From positions 3,844,001 to 3,908,000 of the forward strand of contig OZ255620.1 in the NCBI GenBank assembly GCA_965276665.1: 64,000 bases of DNA, written 5' to 3'. The translations under genes were made by a program, and so were the position numbers. Positions 62,952 through 64,000 of this stretch are shown piece by piece. Source of the DNA: CAWGJC01 sp965276665 (GTDB lineage Bacteria > Pseudomonadota > Alphaproteobacteria > Acetobacterales > Acetobacteraceae). How positions within the stretch are numbered: position 1 is the stretch's first letter; each line of letters starts with the position of its first letter. The notes beneath the pieces were generated by a model. The model worked only from the letters and a program-made list of their open reading frames with translations, made no database searches and was not told where the DNA came from.

Positions 62952-64000
62952 ATGAAGGCCATCGTCGTCGGGTCGGGGATCATCGGCGCCAGCGTCGCCT
63001 ATCACCTGGCGCGCGAGCGGGCCGAGGTGATCCTGGTCGACAGATCGGATCCGGGCCGCGCCACGGATGCCGGCGCGGGGATCGTTTGCCCCTGGGGATC
63101 GGGCGACCAGGACCGTGACCGCTACGCGATCTCCGCCGCGGCAGCCCGTTATTACCCTGAGCTCGTGGCGGCCTTGGCCGAGGAAGGGCAAAGCGACGTC
63201 AGCTACCGGCAGGTTGGCGCGATGTGGGTCTCGGAAGATCCCGCGCGGCTCGAGGCGACGGAACGCCTCGCGCGCGGGCGGATGGTGACGGCGCCGGAAG
63301 CCGGGCCGATCGACCGGCTCACGCCAAAAGAGGCGAGGGCGCTGTTCCCGCCGCTTCGCGAGGATATCGCAGCACTCCGCATCGGCGGGGGCGCGCGGGT
63401 CAACGGCCGTCAGATGGCGCAGGCCTTGATCCAGGCCGCGATCGCGCGGGGGGCGCGGCTCATCAAGGGCTCCGCCGAATTGCTGATGCGCGGCGAGCGG
63501 GTGGAGGGTGTGCTGATCGACGGCGAGGCGGTGGGCTGCGATGCCGTCGTCGCCGCCGCCGGGGCCTGGGCGGCCGGCTTTCTGCAGCCCGCGCAGGTGC
63601 GCCTCCCGGTCGCGCCGCAGCGCGGGCAGATCATTCATCTGCGCCTGCCGGGAACCGACACCTCGACCTGGCCGACCCTGCAGCCGATGAACAGTTACTA
63701 CCTGCTCGCCTTTGACGATTCGCGGGTGGTGATCGGCGCCTCGCGGGAGACCGGCTCCGGGTTCGATCACCGGCTGACCGCGGGGGGCGTGGCCGAGGTG
63801 CTGAATGCGGGGCTGTCGGTCGCGCCCGGCCTGGCCGGGTGGACCTTGCACGAAACCCGGATCGGGTTTCGGCCGCTCGCCGATGATGACATGCCGAAGC
63901 TCGGGCCGGTGCGCGGCGTGGAGAATCTGCTGATCGCCAACGGGCTCGGCCCGCGCGGCCTGACGGTCGGACCGTATGCCGGTGCGCTGGTGGCCCAGGC
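62952..64000 (+). CDS. FAD-dependent oxidoreductase, D-amino-acid dehydrogenase-like (partial)
   Basis: The gene runs off the window end after 349 codons. The Rossmann motif VVGSGIIGASVAYHLARERA and VILVDRSDPGRATDAGAG are of the DAO superfamily. VAPQRGQIIHLRLPG and VIGASRETGSGFDHRLTAGG follow. The part near the end (GFRPLADDDMPKLGPV, NGLGPRGLTVGPYAG) is the usual C-terminal FAD loop, so only a few residues are missing. It probably oxidises an amine or D-amino acid. The 62783-62951 gap holds no clear feature. Confidence 0.85.
   Translation, partial: MKAIVVGSGIIGASVAYHLARERAEVILVDRSDPGRATDAGAGIVCPWGSGDQDRDRYAISAAAARYYPELVAALAEEGQSDVSYRQVGAMWVSEDPARLEATERLARGRMVTAPEAGPIDRLTPKEARALFPPLREDIAALRIGGGARVNGRQMAQALIQAAIARGARLIKGSAELLMRGERVEGVLIDGEAVGCDAVVAAAGAWAAGFLQPAQVRLPVAPQRGQIIHLRLPGTDTSTWPTLQPMNSYYLLAFDDSRVVIGASRETGSGFDHRLTAGGVAEVLNAGLSVAPGLAGWTLHETRIGFRPLADDDMPKLGPVRGVENLLIANGLGPRGLTVGPYAGALVAQ

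Overview
The window is high-GC alphaproteobacterial DNA and is dominated by a photosynthesis gene cluster (PGC) of a purple, aerobic-type anoxygenic phototroph. Several things fit an Acetobacteraceae-like lineage (Rhodospirillales/Acetobacterales): a pufBALMC operon, a HiPIP gene inside the cluster, an acsF oxygen-dependent cyclase with no bchE in view, and dispersed GC-rich inverted repeats. This placement is an inference. The L subunit keeps His at the L168 position, so it does not carry the Glu known from Acidiphilium Zn-bacteriochlorophyll reaction centres.

Region 1 (about 1-42200) is the PGC. A long plus-strand run, bchFNBHLM-lhaA-puhABC-orf-acsF-puhE-hemA, ends in a Tat-exported HiPIP. 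Next come ppsR and a bacteriophytochrome (bphP) in tandem, then bchIDO, a DUF3422 gene and a small membrane protein, and crtIB. crtDC lies on the minus strand. The run resumes with crtEF-bchCXYZ-pufBALMC and a membrane-anchored cytochrome with two class I haem domains. The set covers Mg-protoporphyrin IX to bacteriochlorophyllide a (chelatase, BchM, AcsF, DPOR BchLNB, BchF, COR BchXYZ, BchC), ALA supply (HemA), carotenoids up to spirilloxanthin (CrtE, B, I, C, D, F), the reaction centre with LH1, and assembly factors. bchG, bchP, bchJ and crtA are not in the window. TGT-N12-ACA-like operators lie before bchF, crtI, crtD/crtE and bchC, so PpsR is the likely local repressor. The neighbouring BphP ends in PAS plus a helical tail instead of a kinase, as in BphP proteins that antagonise PpsR directly.

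Region 2 (about 42200-43125) is a border of decayed DNA: remnants of an amidohydrolase, an IS3-type orfA and an acetyl-CoA hydrolase/transferase.

Region 3 (43126-48506, minus strand) is a cytochrome c maturation operon, ccmC-D-E-F-G-H-I. It presumably serves the many c-type haems encoded next door. ccmH carries ten 15-bp repeats in its signal region, and ccmD carries three 18-bp repeats.

Region 4 (48507-64000) is ordinary chromosome: YciI, EVE and Rieske proteins, acetyl-CoA synthetase, MarC, an M20 amidohydrolase, cytochrome b561, a LysM protein, psd-pssA, two divergent citrate-synthase-like genes (one with an N-terminal HTH), an SDHAF4-like protein, folD, yggT, tRNA-Ala(CGC), a PRC-barrel protein, and an FAD oxidoreductase cut by the window end. 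Repeats sharing TAGAGCA...TGCTCTA ends are scattered here.
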